The notes under the pieces are model-generated. The model did no database searches and was not told the origin of the DNA. It was given only the letters and a program-made list of their open reading frames with translations. This document shows positions 51,284-61,050 of a DNA stretch of 64,000 bases, in pieces; within the stretch, counting starts at the first letter, position 1, and each line of letters starts with the position of its first letter. A program made the translations under genes and the position numbers. This DNA comes from Dyadobacter jiangsuensis. GTDB taxonomy: Bacteria; Bacteroidota; Bacteroidia; Cytophagales; Spirosomataceae. The DNA is taken from positions 1-64,000 of the forward strand of contig NZ_PYAS01000019.1 in assembly GCF_003014695.1 (NCBI RefSeq), read 5' to 3'.

Positions 51284-53152
51284 TTAGTTTGTCGAAACAG
51301 CCATTACAACCACATTGTTGTAACTATTCTTCTCTCCTCCCGAGTCGGTAACGATTACGGTGGTCAAATTTTGCGTCACACCTGCGGGCTTGTCAGCTTT
51401 CCTGGTGATCTTGAATCCAATCGTTGACTGGCTATTGGCGGGCAAAACCATATTCGAGCTGACAGTGATGAAATCAGCGTTTTCTGAAAAGCTCCAGTTA
51501 CCATTGCTGTTATTTACGCCTCCTGATACGTTTGAAATCCCACTGCTTGTAGGGTAGGTAATATCGAAAGCGCCGATTTTACCAATTCGGAAGGAAACAT
51601 TCCCATTGGTGCCGAAGCCTGCGGTTTCAAAAATGTTAACGATAAAATCTCGTTCGGCTCCTTCGTTGAAATTCAACCCGTCTATTTCCAATGTGGGAGA
51701 TAGTTCCGCTGCCGCACACGGAGTAGTGACGTTTATAAAAGAAGTCGAAAGGTTCGTGTTGTAACAGCCATAAGTAAGATCGTGAGCAAAAACATAGTAG
51801 GTGCCAGTGGTTACCGCCGAAGGATTATCGACCTTGCCAGTCGTGTGGTCGGGGCTCGTAAACCACTCAACGACTGTATTGGGTGGCAGGCTCAGTGGCT
51901 GAGGGAGGAAACTCATCAGGTCGGCTGTCTGCATAGGGCACGCGACATTGATACTGGAACCGGAAAGTGCTATTTGACTGGCCGGATTGTTGGGATTGTT
52001 GCAGCAGATCGTGGCCGCCGTAACCGAAAAGGCGGAAGTTAGCAACGCTTTGTTTGTGGAATAGCAGTTGCCGGTAGGGTTGTAGTAAAACGCGTAATAA
52101 CTGCCAATAGGGACTTGCGTCGGGTTGGCAACCATTGGGCCGACATGGCTGTCATTGTTGAACCATCGAACTTCATATTGCGATTGCGCTTCCTGGCTTT
52201 TCAGATTGAATGAGCTCTGGTCGACACAATTAATCGCAGCCGTATTGCTTTTAAGCGCGGCTTGCGTTTCAGCAGTGTTAAAAGAAAATGCGGCTGAGGA
52301 CACTTCTGTGTTATAGCATTCATAAGAGATATTTTCCCCTTTTAAAAAGGCATAGTAATACTGTCCGGAAGGCAATGGACTTGCCTGGGGGGCTTGCTGC
52401 GTTGTTAGTGTGCCCCAAGATACACTTGGGTTGGTTTTCCATATTACCTGAGTGCCTGTCGGAATGGGGAGTTGTACATTTTCGTAAAGATTCTCTGTCG
52501 CACAGGAAAATGGTGTTACCTCCGAATCTCTTATGAATTTAACCTGCCCACCGGGGATCTTACATGCAAACGGCCTTGAGTAAATATCAAAGTTCACGTA
52601 GCCGGTTCCTGCGTTGCAAGCTCCGTAAAGTGTAAATTCGAGTTGCGTGTTCGTAGCTGTAAAGGTTAGCTCTTGTAGTAACCATTGATGGATGTTGCTC
52701 GCGTCGAAAGTAGTTACCTTGGTAGCAATAATTGCCGGGAATTGATCGGTGGTGGCGACGCGCAGGGTGGCACTGGTGCCGTAATGCGTAGACTGCTCTT
52801 TTGAAGAAAGTACATAGTATTTCAGGGTGTATTGGAACCCCGGGACGAAGCCTCCTGAAACGACTGAGACTTTGGCGCTTTGATTGCCAATACTCTTTAA
52901 CGAGACAAATACCCCATTTGTGTTGGGGAAAAGTACTTCATTTTTGGACGGAGGATCTGGAACTCCGAAGCCCCACCAGACACCAGGATAGCCAACGATG
53001 TTCGAAATAGCCGGCTCTCCGGAAACGATGCTATATCCGGAAGGTGCACAGTTGCTGCACACCGAACTTGTAAAAGTTTCCGGAAAAACCTGACCGTAAG
53101 CAGCATGGATACCTATTATACAGATGGCCAATACGCGAAGAACTTTTTTCAT
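51284..53152 (-). CDS. Large secreted protein with three internal repeats
   Basis: A 622-residue secreted protein; ATG 53152 gives a signal peptide ending near AAYGQ. Residues about 20-190 resemble a carbohydrate-binding-like jelly roll (FTFTATNTQLEFTLYGACNAGTGYV). Three repeats of some 60-90 residues follow, each with VxWxxN/S...G..., then G(S/Q/T)YYxF and CYxTN: near residues 270-300, 355-385 and 450-490. The C-terminal 120 residues are a conserved DUF11-like/CARDB-type beta domain. There is no T9SS sorting domain at the end (it stops VVVMAVSTN), so how it leaves the cell is unclear. It is followed by a T9SS cargo gene. Confidence 0.72.
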   Translation of the reverse strand: MKKVLRVLAICIIGIHAAYGQVFPETFTSSVCSNCAPSGYSIVSGEPAISNIVGYPGVWWGFGVPDPPSKNEVLFPNTNGVFVSLKSIGNQSAKVSVVSGGFVPGFQYTLKYYVLSSKEQSTHYGTSATLRVATTDQFPAIIATKVTTFDASNIHQWLLQELTFTATNTQLEFTLYGACNAGTGYVNFDIYSRPFACKIPGGQVKFIRDSEVTPFSCATENLYENVQLPIPTGTQVIWKTNPSVSWGTLTTQQAPQASPLPSGQYYYAFLKGENISYECYNTEVSSAAFSFNTAETQAALKSNTAAINCVDQSSFNLKSQEAQSQYEVRWFNNDSHVGPMVANPTQVPIGSYYAFYYNPTGNCYSTNKALLTSAFSVTAATICCNNPNNPASQIALSGSSINVACPMQTADLMSFLPQPLSLPPNTVVEWFTSPDHTTGKVDNPSAVTTGTYYVFAHDLTYGCYNTNLSTSFINVTTPCAAAELSPTLEIDGLNFNEGAERDFIVNIFETAGFGTNGNVSFRIGKIGAFDITYPTSSGISNVSGGVNNSNGNWSFSENADFITVSSNMVLPANSQSTIGFKITRKADKPAGVTQNLTTVIVTDSGGEKNSYNNVVVMAVSTN

Positions 53153-53342
53153 AGAGCAGTTTTTTATCGGTGTTGCGCTTTTCACAATTAGTGTGGCTAA
53201 TTACAGCACTTATTGAAAGCTTGTTAAAGACGAATGAATATCCGGTTGGCGCTAGTTAATATTTGGTTCCAACGGTGTATTTGAATACAATGCAAAGCCA
53301 AGGAGTATTTGCATAGCATGTGCATTTTATGCTAACGTCCCT

Positions 53343-53350
53343 TAGCTTTG
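53343..53350 (+). promoter_or_regulatory. Candidate Bacteroidota -7 box (TAGCTTTG)
   Basis: The box fits TAnnTTTG exactly and lies 25 bases before the phosphodiesterase ATG. No clear TTG is present at the expected -33 distance. Confidence 0.35.
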
Positions 53351-53375
53351 TCGGGAAGTCTACCCCTACCTGTAT

Positions 53376-54323
53376 ATGTTCCGTATTTTCTGTTTGCTGA
53401 TATCCCTGCTAGAATGCTTCACCGTTTTTGCGCAAACAGGTTTTGAGATAATTCCATTAGGCGTCAATGGCGGCGCTACTGATGGAAACCTCTCCGCATA
53501 CATGCTCGCGCCCGCGGGCTCGGATGCGTACGTGTGCCTGGATGCGGGCACGGTGAGTAATGGGATCGAAAAAGCGATTGAGAAGAAGGCGTTTAGCGCA
53601 AATGCGGAGACAGTTCTGAAAAAATACATCAAGGGTTACCTCATCTCACACCCCCACCTCGACCACATTTCGGGGATGATTATCAATTCGGTGGACGATA
53701 CGGTGAAGCAGGTTTACGCTATGGAGCATTGCATTAATGTGATCAAAGCGCACTACTTCAATTGGCAAAGCTGGCCCAATCTGGCGAGTGATGGCAATGC
53801 TCCCGCATTGAACAAGTACCGCTACCAGCAGTTGACGGAAGGGGTGGAAATGCCGGTTAGGGAAACGCAAATGTCGGTGCAGGCATTCCCGCTGAGCCAT
53901 TCAAAGCCTTACACGAGTACGGCATTTCTGGTAAAGCATCAAGGTGATTATATACTCTATTTTGGCGATACCGGTGCGGATGAGGTGGAGCAGACCGACC
54001 ATATGAAGCGGGTTTGGACAGCGGTGGCACCGATTGTGAAATCGGGAAAGTTGAAAGGGATTTTTCTGGAAGTCTCCTATCCGAATGCACAACCCGATCG
54101 ACATTTATACGGCCACCTGACACCGAAATGGTTTATGAAAGAGTTTGAGGTGCTGGCAGGACTCGCCGGAAAGCAGCATTTAAGGAACCTGAATGTGGTT
54201 GTCACCCACATTAAACCCGTGGGAAATAATGAAGAAACGATCCGAAAGGAACTAAAGGCGGCCAATAATCTGGATCTGCGACTGATCTTCCCGGAGCAAG
54301 GCGTAAAATTCGAGCTAAAATAG
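53376..54323 (+). CDS. Class II cyclic-nucleotide phosphodiesterase, exported
   Basis: A 315-residue metallo-beta-lactamase-fold enzyme of the class II 3',5'-cyclic-nucleotide phosphodiesterase family (PDE1/CpdP). The signature SHPHLDHISGM is at 91-101, followed by FPLSHS, YILYFGDTGADE and VVVTHIKP. An N-terminal signal peptide ends near residue 20 (TVFAQ), placing it in the periplasm, as for bacterial members such as Vibrio CpdP. It hydrolyses cAMP or cGMP. It is a single gene with its own promoter box and terminator. Confidence 0.88.
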   Translation: MFRIFCLLISLLECFTVFAQTGFEIIPLGVNGGATDGNLSAYMLAPAGSDAYVCLDAGTVSNGIEKAIEKKAFSANAETVLKKYIKGYLISHPHLDHISGMIINSVDDTVKQVYAMEHCINVIKAHYFNWQSWPNLASDGNAPALNKYRYQQLTEGVEMPVRETQMSVQAFPLSHSKPYTSTAFLVKHQGDYILYFGDTGADEVEQTDHMKRVWTAVAPIVKSGKLKGIFLEVSYPNAQPDRHLYGHLTPKWFMKEFEVLAGLAGKQHLRNLNVVVTHIKPVGNNEETIRKELKAANNLDLRLIFPEQGVKFELK

Positions 54324-54325
54324 AA

Positions 54326-54364
54326 AGCAAAAGGGCAGTCCATTGTGGGACTGCCTCTTTTGCT
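54326..54364. terminator. Bidirectional terminator
   Basis: AGCAAAAGGGCAGTCC at 54326-54341 pairs with 54347-54364 with a small bulge, giving a strong stem flanked by A-rich and T-rich ends. It separates the phosphodiesterase and the convergent DUF72 gene. Confidence 0.8.
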
Positions 54365-55262
54365 ATTTGAATAAACTAACCTGCCCACTCGCGACCCTGG
54401 GGTCGTAAGGGACTTGTAGTTCCATTCCAAGCTCTTTGTTCAGTTTTTGGATTAAATACGAGGATAGTAATGGTGAAGCTTCCTCATGGTTCTGGTGCAC
54501 AAAGAAGTAGATATTCTGAATGCCTTCTTCGATCCAGAGTTTCAGTCTTTCGAACCAGTCGTCAAGGCGCGTGTAATCCGAATCCACGTTGGCGCCGTTG
54601 TAGCGGATGAATGCGGTCGGGGTGGTGAGTCGCATATGCAGCAGGTCGCGACGGCCCGCCGAATCGGTGACGATATGCGTGATGTTCTTTTTTTCGAGGA
54701 CGCTGTACAGGTCGTCGGCATGGAAAGAATCGTCATACCAGCCCTTATGCCGCAATTCCAGTGCGAGCGGAAAACCCGAGGGCCATTCTTCCAGATACGC
54801 TTTCAGTATTTCCCAGTTTTTAGGACCAAAATTATCAGGCATTTGCAGGAAAAGCATTCCGAGTTTGTCCTGTAAATGGGCGATGCCGTCGAGGTAAATA
54901 TCTGTCGGTTCCTTGGCATCTTTCAGTCTTTTCCAATGGCTAATGCCCTGGTGCAACTTTGGAAAAAATTTGAAGCCGGCCGGTGTTTTTCCGTACCACG
55001 ACTCGATGGTTTCGACCGGGAAGTTGTTGTAAAAGGTCGCATTCAGCTCGATGCTGTTGAACTGCGTAGCGTAATACGCCAGTTCGTCTTTGGTGCCCTT
55101 AGGATAGAAACCTTTGAGATCGGTTTTGTTCCACTTGGCGCATCCGATGTAGATTCCGGGTTTCCCGCCCTTTGCCGCATTGAGCAGCGCCTGATTGGCG
55201 GGATTCTCGGGCGGTAATGTAAAATCTATATTTTCGGCGTCGTCGACTTTTCCAAATTTCAT
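54363..55262 (-). CDS. DUF72 domain protein
   Basis: A 299-residue protein of the DUF72 family (TIM-barrel-like): YIGCAKWNKTDLKGFYP, NSIELNATFYNNFP, FKFFPKLHQGISH, MLFLQMPDNFGPKN, LALELRHKGWYD and RLTTPTAFIRYNG. The many conserved aromatic and acidic residues suggest a sugar- or nucleic-acid-related enzyme, but no function is established. It ends at the shared terminator. Confidence 0.92.
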   Translation of the reverse strand: MKFGKVDDAENIDFTLPPENPANQALLNAAKGGKPGIYIGCAKWNKTDLKGFYPKGTKDELAYYATQFNSIELNATFYNNFPVETIESWYGKTPAGFKFFPKLHQGISHWKRLKDAKEPTDIYLDGIAHLQDKLGMLFLQMPDNFGPKNWEILKAYLEEWPSGFPLALELRHKGWYDDSFHADDLYSVLEKKNITHIVTDSAGRRDLLHMRLTTPTAFIRYNGANVDSDYTRLDDWFERLKLWIEEGIQNIYFFVHQNHEEASPLLSSYLIQKLNKELGMELQVPYDPRVASGQVSLFK

Positions 55263-55337
55263 GACTGGTCAGGTTAGGATGAGTAAAAACCGATCTGGCA
55301 GGCCTCTCCGACCTGCCAGATATTGATAATGGCGATA

Positions 55338-55853
55338 TTATCTTCCGAAATCGTCCTGCACGCGAACGATATCGTCTTCGTCCGAAGGATTGGAAGGGTC
55401 GGTATGTTGCCAGATTTCAGCTACAAAACCCCATTCATTAACACCCACAAGGCGGTGACGCTCTCCTTTTTTGAGATTAATAACCGTGCCGATCGGCAGT
55501 TGCTGCAATTCGGTTTCTTCATCGGTATCGCTGATTACGATGCCGGCGCTTCCACCGATTACTTTCCAGATTTCGGCGCGGCGGTGGTGGTACTGCCATG
55601 AAAGGCGTTTGTTGGGCGCCACCACGAGGATTTTTGGGCTCAATTTTTCATATCCGGCAAAGTCGGCGAGCGACAAATGCGGGAAAAATGTAGAGATGAA
55701 TTTGGGAGCCTGGGCTTCGTCGAGTACGAAGAAACCGCCCCACGGACGGGAGTGGTCTTTGGCTACGACCGTGAATCCCTGCTCATCTATAAACTGCTGT
55801 ACTTTTTCGAAAACCTCATTTTTATCGGCATCAGCCGCAAAGGATTGTATCAT
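55338..55853 (-). CDS. Cupin protein (mannose-6-phosphate isomerase type II-like)
   Basis: A 171-residue protein whose C-terminal part (about 75-155) is a cupin like the isomerase domain of type II mannose-6-phosphate isomerases: LSWQYHHRRAEIWKVIGG, then GTVINLKKGERHRLVG. Three histidines of the metal site and Glu in AEIW are visible. The N-terminal part (residues 1-70) has RPWGGFFVL, the usual PWG motif at the start of this family. It may isomerise a sugar phosphate; the exact sugar is uncertain. Confidence 0.83.
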   Translation of the reverse strand: MIQSFAADADKNEVFEKVQQFIDEQGFTVVAKDHSRPWGGFFVLDEAQAPKFISTFFPHLSLADFAGYEKLSPKILVVAPNKRLSWQYHHRRAEIWKVIGGSAGIVISDTDEETELQQLPIGTVINLKKGERHRLVGVNEWGFVAEIWQHTDPSNPSDEDDIVRVQDDFGR

Positions 55854-55905
55854 AACCGTGAGTAATTAGTGATTCAGGTGAATTTCAAAATTAGGATAAA
55901 AAACA

Positions 55906-55938
55906 AAAAGATGCCCCAAAATATTCAGGGCACCTTTT
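55906..55938 (-). terminator. Terminator of SusC-SusD transcript
   Basis: A stem with one mismatch (55906-55917 with 55927-55938) lies 23 bases beyond the SusD stop. On the minus strand it is followed by T-rich sequence (TTTTTGTTTTTT type), as expected for a leftward terminator. Confidence 0.75.
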
Positions 55939-55960
55939 GAATTATATCTACTAATTTTTC

Positions 55961-57559
55961 CTATTTGTCCCACCAAACTTTGGTAGTAAAGTCGTCGGGC
56001 AATGTGGCGCCCGTCTGATAGTTCGGGTTGCCTGCCACTTCGCTGGTCGGATATTTGAGCCTTACGGGGATCGTTCCGTTGGTAACGTTGCCCGGGTAGT
56101 TGGTAGGTGTCAGCTTGGGAAAGCCGGTTCTGCGCCAATCGTTCCATGCTTCCCACCAGTTGAAGAACTTGTTGATCCACATTTGTTCACCGATCATTTC
56201 GAGGGCCGGTTTAGCCGTGCCATAAGGATAGGTGGTAAGGTAAGCAGTTACTGCGGCATCCGGGACGGTCAGGGAGGCATCGTAAGGCGTGTACATTTGC
56301 ATGGACGCCTTCACACCCGCTTCGTAATGCGATTTCGCCGTTCCGCTGATTCCGCTTCCGATTTTCCTTTCGATCGCCTCGGCCAGCAGGAGCTCCACTT
56401 CACCGTAATTCATGATTATGTAAGGATCGGAATCCTGCAACATTTTGACGTTGATGCGGGAGTAGGTCTTTGAAGCGATCACCGGTTTGCCTTCCAGCTG
56501 ATCCAGCATGGCCTGGTCGTATCCGTTTGGTAGTCCTTTTTGTTTCAGCGGGTCGACGGAGACAGGCGTGAAGACACCTCCCGCCCAGTCGCCGATACCA
56601 CTGCTGAGGATCATCAGACGGGGGTCATCGTCGGCTGCGCTGTTTGCATTGGCGCCTTTCAGGAAATTCACCAGCGTAGCGCTCAGGAACGCGGGTTGTC
56701 CGCCATCGCCAGGGTCAAATGCACGTGAAATACCGTTCTGATTTACCCATTCGCTGGGGCCGTCGGCCAGGGGAACCCACATATTGTCGGCGTTACTGGT
56801 AAAAACGCCACCGGCTACCGCCTTGTTGACATAAGTAGCAGCTTTGGCAGCATCCACATTCGAAATGCGCATAGCCAGGCGTAGCATCAGGGAATAGCTG
56901 AAACGCTTCCATTTGGTAATATCCCCCTTGTAAATGAAGTCGGCATCGGAAAAACCTTCGTCCCCGTTAGAGGTGTTCATCGCTGCGGCTGCCTCGTCCA
57001 GCTCTTTGAGCAAGTCGGCATAAATGACGTCCTGCGTGTCATATTTAGGGAAGAAAATGCCCTCGGTACCTTTGTTGGCCTCTGTGTACGGCACGCTGCC
57101 GTAGAAATCGGTCAGGCGGGCAAAGCTGAACACACGGAGAATGCGGGCTGCATTGCGCATGTTCACATACTTGCCCTCCGCAAATCCACCCGGACCCGAT
57201 TGTTTCAGGACCTCGGCGATGTTTTTCAACTGGTCGTTATAGGTAAATTCAAACGGGGCTGCATTGGTTTCGAGATTCACCGTGTACTTGTCACCGGGAG
57301 CGATGCCGCCACTCGCATTGCCCAGTTGCTGGATCGCGTAGGCGCACCAGCCGATATTCGTCCGCCAGTCGATGTAACGGTTATCACCGCTGGATCCGTT
57401 GGAAGCAATCCCCAGCTCCGCAGAAGTAAAGATAAAATTCAGGTCCACCTGGTTCAGCGCCTGTGGGTTGATGTTGAGGTCATGCAGTTCCTGTGTATCG
57501 CAACCCGTTATCAACACCGCTGCCAAACCATATTTGATATATTTCTTGAAGTCTTTCAT
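55961..57559 (-). CDS. SusD/RagB family outer-membrane lipoprotein
   Basis: A 532-residue glycan-binding lipoprotein of the SusD-like type 2 group, with lipobox LITGC (Cys20) and NINPQALNQVDLNFIFTSAEL. TPR-like helical blocks are visible (RILRVFSFARLTDFYGSVPYTEA, KYDTQDVIYADLLKELDEAAAAM) and MLRLAMRISNVD. It sits on the cell surface and lids its SusC partner, encoded 10 bases upstream. Together they import oligosaccharides. The GH130 enzyme upstream of SusC points to beta-mannosides. Confidence 0.93.
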   Translation of the reverse strand: MKDFKKYIKYGLAAVLITGCDTQELHDLNINPQALNQVDLNFIFTSAELGIASNGSSGDNRYIDWRTNIGWCAYAIQQLGNASGGIAPGDKYTVNLETNAAPFEFTYNDQLKNIAEVLKQSGPGGFAEGKYVNMRNAARILRVFSFARLTDFYGSVPYTEANKGTEGIFFPKYDTQDVIYADLLKELDEAAAAMNTSNGDEGFSDADFIYKGDITKWKRFSYSLMLRLAMRISNVDAAKAATYVNKAVAGGVFTSNADNMWVPLADGPSEWVNQNGISRAFDPGDGGQPAFLSATLVNFLKGANANSAADDDPRLMILSSGIGDWAGGVFTPVSVDPLKQKGLPNGYDQAMLDQLEGKPVIASKTYSRINVKMLQDSDPYIIMNYGEVELLLAEAIERKIGSGISGTAKSHYEAGVKASMQMYTPYDASLTVPDAAVTAYLTTYPYGTAKPALEMIGEQMWINKFFNWWEAWNDWRRTGFPKLTPTNYPGNVTNGTIPVRLKYPTSEVAGNPNYQTGATLPDDFTTKVWWDK

Positions 57560-57569
57560 GTTCTTGGAA

Positions 57570-60500
57570 TTAGAATGTTGCTCTCAGGTTGAAACCATAA
57601 CTGCGTGTAGAAGGGAAACCGAAATAGTCGAAGCCTTGTGAGTTTCCGTTCGAGTAGGTCGACTCCGGATCGACGTTGTCGATGTTTTTGAAAAGGATCG
57701 CGAGGTTCCGGCCTACAAACGACAAGGTCAGGTTTTGGAGCGGTGTTTTTTCCAGCAGTTTTCTCGGGAAAGTGTAGCCCAATGAGAGCTGTCTGAGTTT
57801 GATGAACGAAGCATCGTACAGGAACTTGGTCGTTACCGGGTTAGCTTCGCCACCCACAGACTGCCAGTAGTCATAGGCTTCACGCGGAGTGAGTGTTTTG
57901 GTGAAAGGTTTGTATTCGGAGCCTTCCTGGGTTACACCGGTAACCGTCAACGGAGCCTCGCCCTCACGTCCCTGCAACGATTGTTTGCTAACTCCCCACT
58001 GGGTGAGGCGCATATTGGTTCCCGACAGAATGTCTCCACCCCATTTGAAGTCGACAAGGAAAGATAAATCGAAGCCTTTGTAGTTGAATGCGTTGGTCAA
58101 ACCGCCGGTGAGCTTGGCAATACCATTTCCGATAATCTGATAATTGCCATCCGAAACCGGGCGACCATCGGCAAAGAATACGGGCTGGCCATCAGGCGAA
58201 TATTTCTGAACCTTACCGGTAATCATCCCGAACGGATGGCCGACAATGTTCTTGATGAAAGCATTTCTGGTTCTCGGTTCTTCCATTACAAGCTCGGTGG
58301 AGCCTTCGATCAGCGCTTTAACCTTGTTGTTGTTTTTCGCCAGATTCAGGGTGACATCCCAGGTCAGATTGTTGGTTTTGAGCGGTGTAGCTGTTATGAG
58401 TAACTCAATCCCTCTGTTCTGCATTTTCCCAAGGTTCACCGATGTACTACCAAAACCGCTGGCGCGGGAAATGGTGGCATTCAGGATATCGTCGGTTGTC
58501 TGTTGGTCGTAGTAGGTGAAATCAACCCCCAATTTGTTGTTGAACATACGGAAATCGATGCCGAATTCGGTTTCTGTAACGGTCAGTGGTTTCAGGTTCG
58601 GGTTAGGAATGTTACCATTGTTGCCCATCGCCGAAGAGAAAGAAGCCATCGGGTGATCCAGGTGCGGGTTTCCGTTCAGGGAGTAGGTCATGTTGGTTGA
58701 ATACTCGTCGATCGTTGCATTACCCACCTGCGCCCACGAGGCGCGGACTTTACCATAGGATAGCCAGGAAGGCAGATTCTTGAATGCATCGGAGAAAACA
58801 AAGCTTGTTCCTACGGAAGGGTAGAGAATGCTGTTGGTGGCCGGGTTCAACACGGAAAACCAGTCGTTACGTGCCGTAGCGTTCAGGAACAAATAGCCGT
58901 CCCACGAAATTTCGGCGGAACCCAGCAGTGAGTTGATCCCTTTTTCCCTGTAATTGTAATCCCACAGCTTGGTTTTGAGGTTCGAGATCGCGGGGAAGAA
59001 CGCTACGTTGAAGCCGGAACCGTAAATGTTTTCGTATTCGTATTTTCTTCTCATCCGGTTGCCGCCCGCAAATACATTTACGCCCACTTTACCAAACTCT
59101 TTATTGAAGCCGACCGTATATTCCAGGTTCAGCTCCTGTACATTCCACGATCCTGCATTACGCGCACCGCCTAATTGATACCCTGTGCCTTCCGGGGTGA
59201 GTCCTTCCGAGCGGCGCTGGTATTTGTCGAGGCCCACGCGTCCCTGAATATACAGCCAGTCGGTAACCTGGTATTTCAATGCGCCGGAGGTGATGAACCG
59301 GTCTTTGTTATCGGTTTTGATAAACTGGTGGGTTACCCAATACGGGTTTTGGCCCCAGTTATTAGCCGCCTGCTGGAATTCCTGACCCACTTTTTTGCCA
59401 AAAATACTCAGGCTGTTGGCGTCGGTGCCGGCAGGTATGGCTCCCGGTTTGGCAGGATCTCCATAATAATCCAGCACATTGTAATTGCCGGGGATGCGCC
59501 ACATCGACTGTATAGCATTACCAGGGGAGTCGGAAACATTCGGGCGGTTTTTAGCCTTTTCTTCTGAGTACAATACTTTGGCATCGAGCGTCAGCCGTTT
59601 GCCGAATTTGGAATTGGTAGAAAGCGAGAGGTTGATCCTGTCGTAGCCTGAGTTCGGGATAATGGTGGTGCTGTTCAGGTTGGTAACAGATGCCCGGAAA
59701 TTCTGATTTTCATTTCCGCCCGACAATGCGATGTTGTTGGTGAAGGCGTGGCCTGTTTTATAGAACCGTGAGAAATTGTCGCCCTGATTAGCATATGGGC
59801 GCATTTTGCCGTCGAATCCTATTACCTGGCTATTATCGTATTTGGGACCCCATGAATCATCCCCCCAATCATAGGCCTGTGCCTGAGTTGTGGGTTTGGA
59901 AGCGACGCCGTTCACATATGAACCGCTGCCGTAGCTGTGTTGCAGGTCGGAGAGGTCATTGAATTTTTCAAAAACATAGTTTGAACCGATTTCGATGCCG
60001 ATGCCTTTTCTTTTGGTACCACGCTTGGTCGTAATGTTGATAACCCCGTTAGCCGCACGTGAACCGTAAAGAGCGGCAGCATTCGCACCTTTCAGCACCA
60101 CCACCGACTCGATATCGTCCGGGTTGATACTCGAAAGACCATCCCCTTCATCGGAACCTCCCCAGAGACCGGCCTGACCGAAGTTGTTGTTGTCCATCGG
60201 AATACCGTCGATTACATATAATGGCTGGTTATTTCCCTGAAGGGATTTATTACCGCGAATAATCACGCGTGACGAGCCCGCGGGACCGGAGGCAATCTTG
60301 CTGACGTTAACCCCCGCCACACGACCGGCGAGCGCGTTGCCCAGGTTAGCTTCGCGGGCGGCCGTCATGTTTGCGCCGGCCACCTCGGTGATGGAGTAGG
60401 CCAATGATCTTTTTTCGCGGCTGATACCCAATGCGGTGACAACTACTTCATTCAGTGCAGTCGCTTCGGCTGCCAATGAAATGTTCAGGATGGTGGCATT

Positions 60501-60755
60501 CGCGACCACTTCCTTGGTGACGTAACCGATATAGCTGAAAGTCAGGGTTTTCCCTTTGTCGACAGTGATGCTATATTCACCCTTGTCGTTGGTGGTGGTA
60601 CCCCTGGTGGTACCTTTTACGACCACATTTACACCGGCAATTTCACCGCCGGCAGCGTCGCTTACTTTCCCGGATACCGTCATTTCCTGTGCATACCCCC
60701 TGAAGGAGAGCACAGTGAACAGTATCAGCATTTTTACTAGTAGATTTTTTTTCAT
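57570..60755 (-). CDS. SusC/RagA family TonB-linked outer-membrane transporter
   Basis: A 1061-residue outer-membrane transporter. After the signal peptide (ends GYAQ, about residue 20) there is a carboxypeptidase D regulatory-like domain (TVSGKVSDAAGGEIAGVNVVVKGTTRG), then the plug (TALGISREKRSLAYSI, GNALAGRVAGVNVSK, IRGNKSLQGNNQPLYVIDG) and a 22-strand barrel ending YGFNLRATF. It imports the oligosaccharide held by SusD, powered by TonB. ATG 60755 is preferred over the longer frame because it gives the signal peptide. Confidence 0.95.
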   Translation of the reverse strand: MKKNLLVKMLILFTVLSFRGYAQEMTVSGKVSDAAGGEIAGVNVVVKGTTRGTTTNDKGEYSITVDKGKTLTFSYIGYVTKEVVANATILNISLAAEATALNEVVVTALGISREKRSLAYSITEVAGANMTAAREANLGNALAGRVAGVNVSKIASGPAGSSRVIIRGNKSLQGNNQPLYVIDGIPMDNNNFGQAGLWGGSDEGDGLSSINPDDIESVVVLKGANAAALYGSRAANGVINITTKRGTKRKGIGIEIGSNYVFEKFNDLSDLQHSYGSGSYVNGVASKPTTQAQAYDWGDDSWGPKYDNSQVIGFDGKMRPYANQGDNFSRFYKTGHAFTNNIALSGGNENQNFRASVTNLNSTTIIPNSGYDRINLSLSTNSKFGKRLTLDAKVLYSEEKAKNRPNVSDSPGNAIQSMWRIPGNYNVLDYYGDPAKPGAIPAGTDANSLSIFGKKVGQEFQQAANNWGQNPYWVTHQFIKTDNKDRFITSGALKYQVTDWLYIQGRVGLDKYQRRSEGLTPEGTGYQLGGARNAGSWNVQELNLEYTVGFNKEFGKVGVNVFAGGNRMRRKYEYENIYGSGFNVAFFPAISNLKTKLWDYNYREKGINSLLGSAEISWDGYLFLNATARNDWFSVLNPATNSILYPSVGTSFVFSDAFKNLPSWLSYGKVRASWAQVGNATIDEYSTNMTYSLNGNPHLDHPMASFSSAMGNNGNIPNPNLKPLTVTETEFGIDFRMFNNKLGVDFTYYDQQTTDDILNATISRASGFGSTSVNLGKMQNRGIELLITATPLKTNNLTWDVTLNLAKNNNKVKALIEGSTELVMEEPRTRNAFIKNIVGHPFGMITGKVQKYSPDGQPVFFADGRPVSDGNYQIIGNGIAKLTGGLTNAFNYKGFDLSFLVDFKWGGDILSGTNMRLTQWGVSKQSLQGREGEAPLTVTGVTQEGSEYKPFTKTLTPREAYDYWQSVGGEANPVTTKFLYDASFIKLRQLSLGYTFPRKLLEKTPLQNLTLSFVGRNLAILFKNIDNVDPESTYSNGNSQGFDYFGFPSTRSYGFNLRATF

Positions 60756-60818
60756 ACAATCCGTACATCGATAGGTTAAATGGATACTTAATGGAGGAAA
60801 TAGTGCTGAAAATTGAGT

Positions 60819-60826
60819 CAAATATA
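60819..60826 (-). promoter_or_regulatory. Candidate -7 box (TATATTTG) upstream of SusC
   Basis: Reading leftward, TATATTTG fits TAnnTTTG exactly, 63 bases before the SusC ATG. No TTG is found at the -33 distance. The 295-base gap between the GH130 and SusC genes holds no gene and is AT-rich at 60845-60930. Confidence 0.35.
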
Positions 60827-61050
60827 CCGCGGTTGACTCCATATGTACATAGTGCTTTTTTATCTAAAAATAACACATTTTTAACACCTTTTTAATGTTT
60901 GAATTGAAATTATTCTACTACAAAACAGGATTATTTCGTACTGATGGCGTCTGATTAGGCTTGTAAATGGCGATGCGAATTTATTCTAACACGTTTCGGA
61001 GGGATTGGTTGAATGACTGTTCGGTTGTGGGTATACGTCCGTGTAACAGC

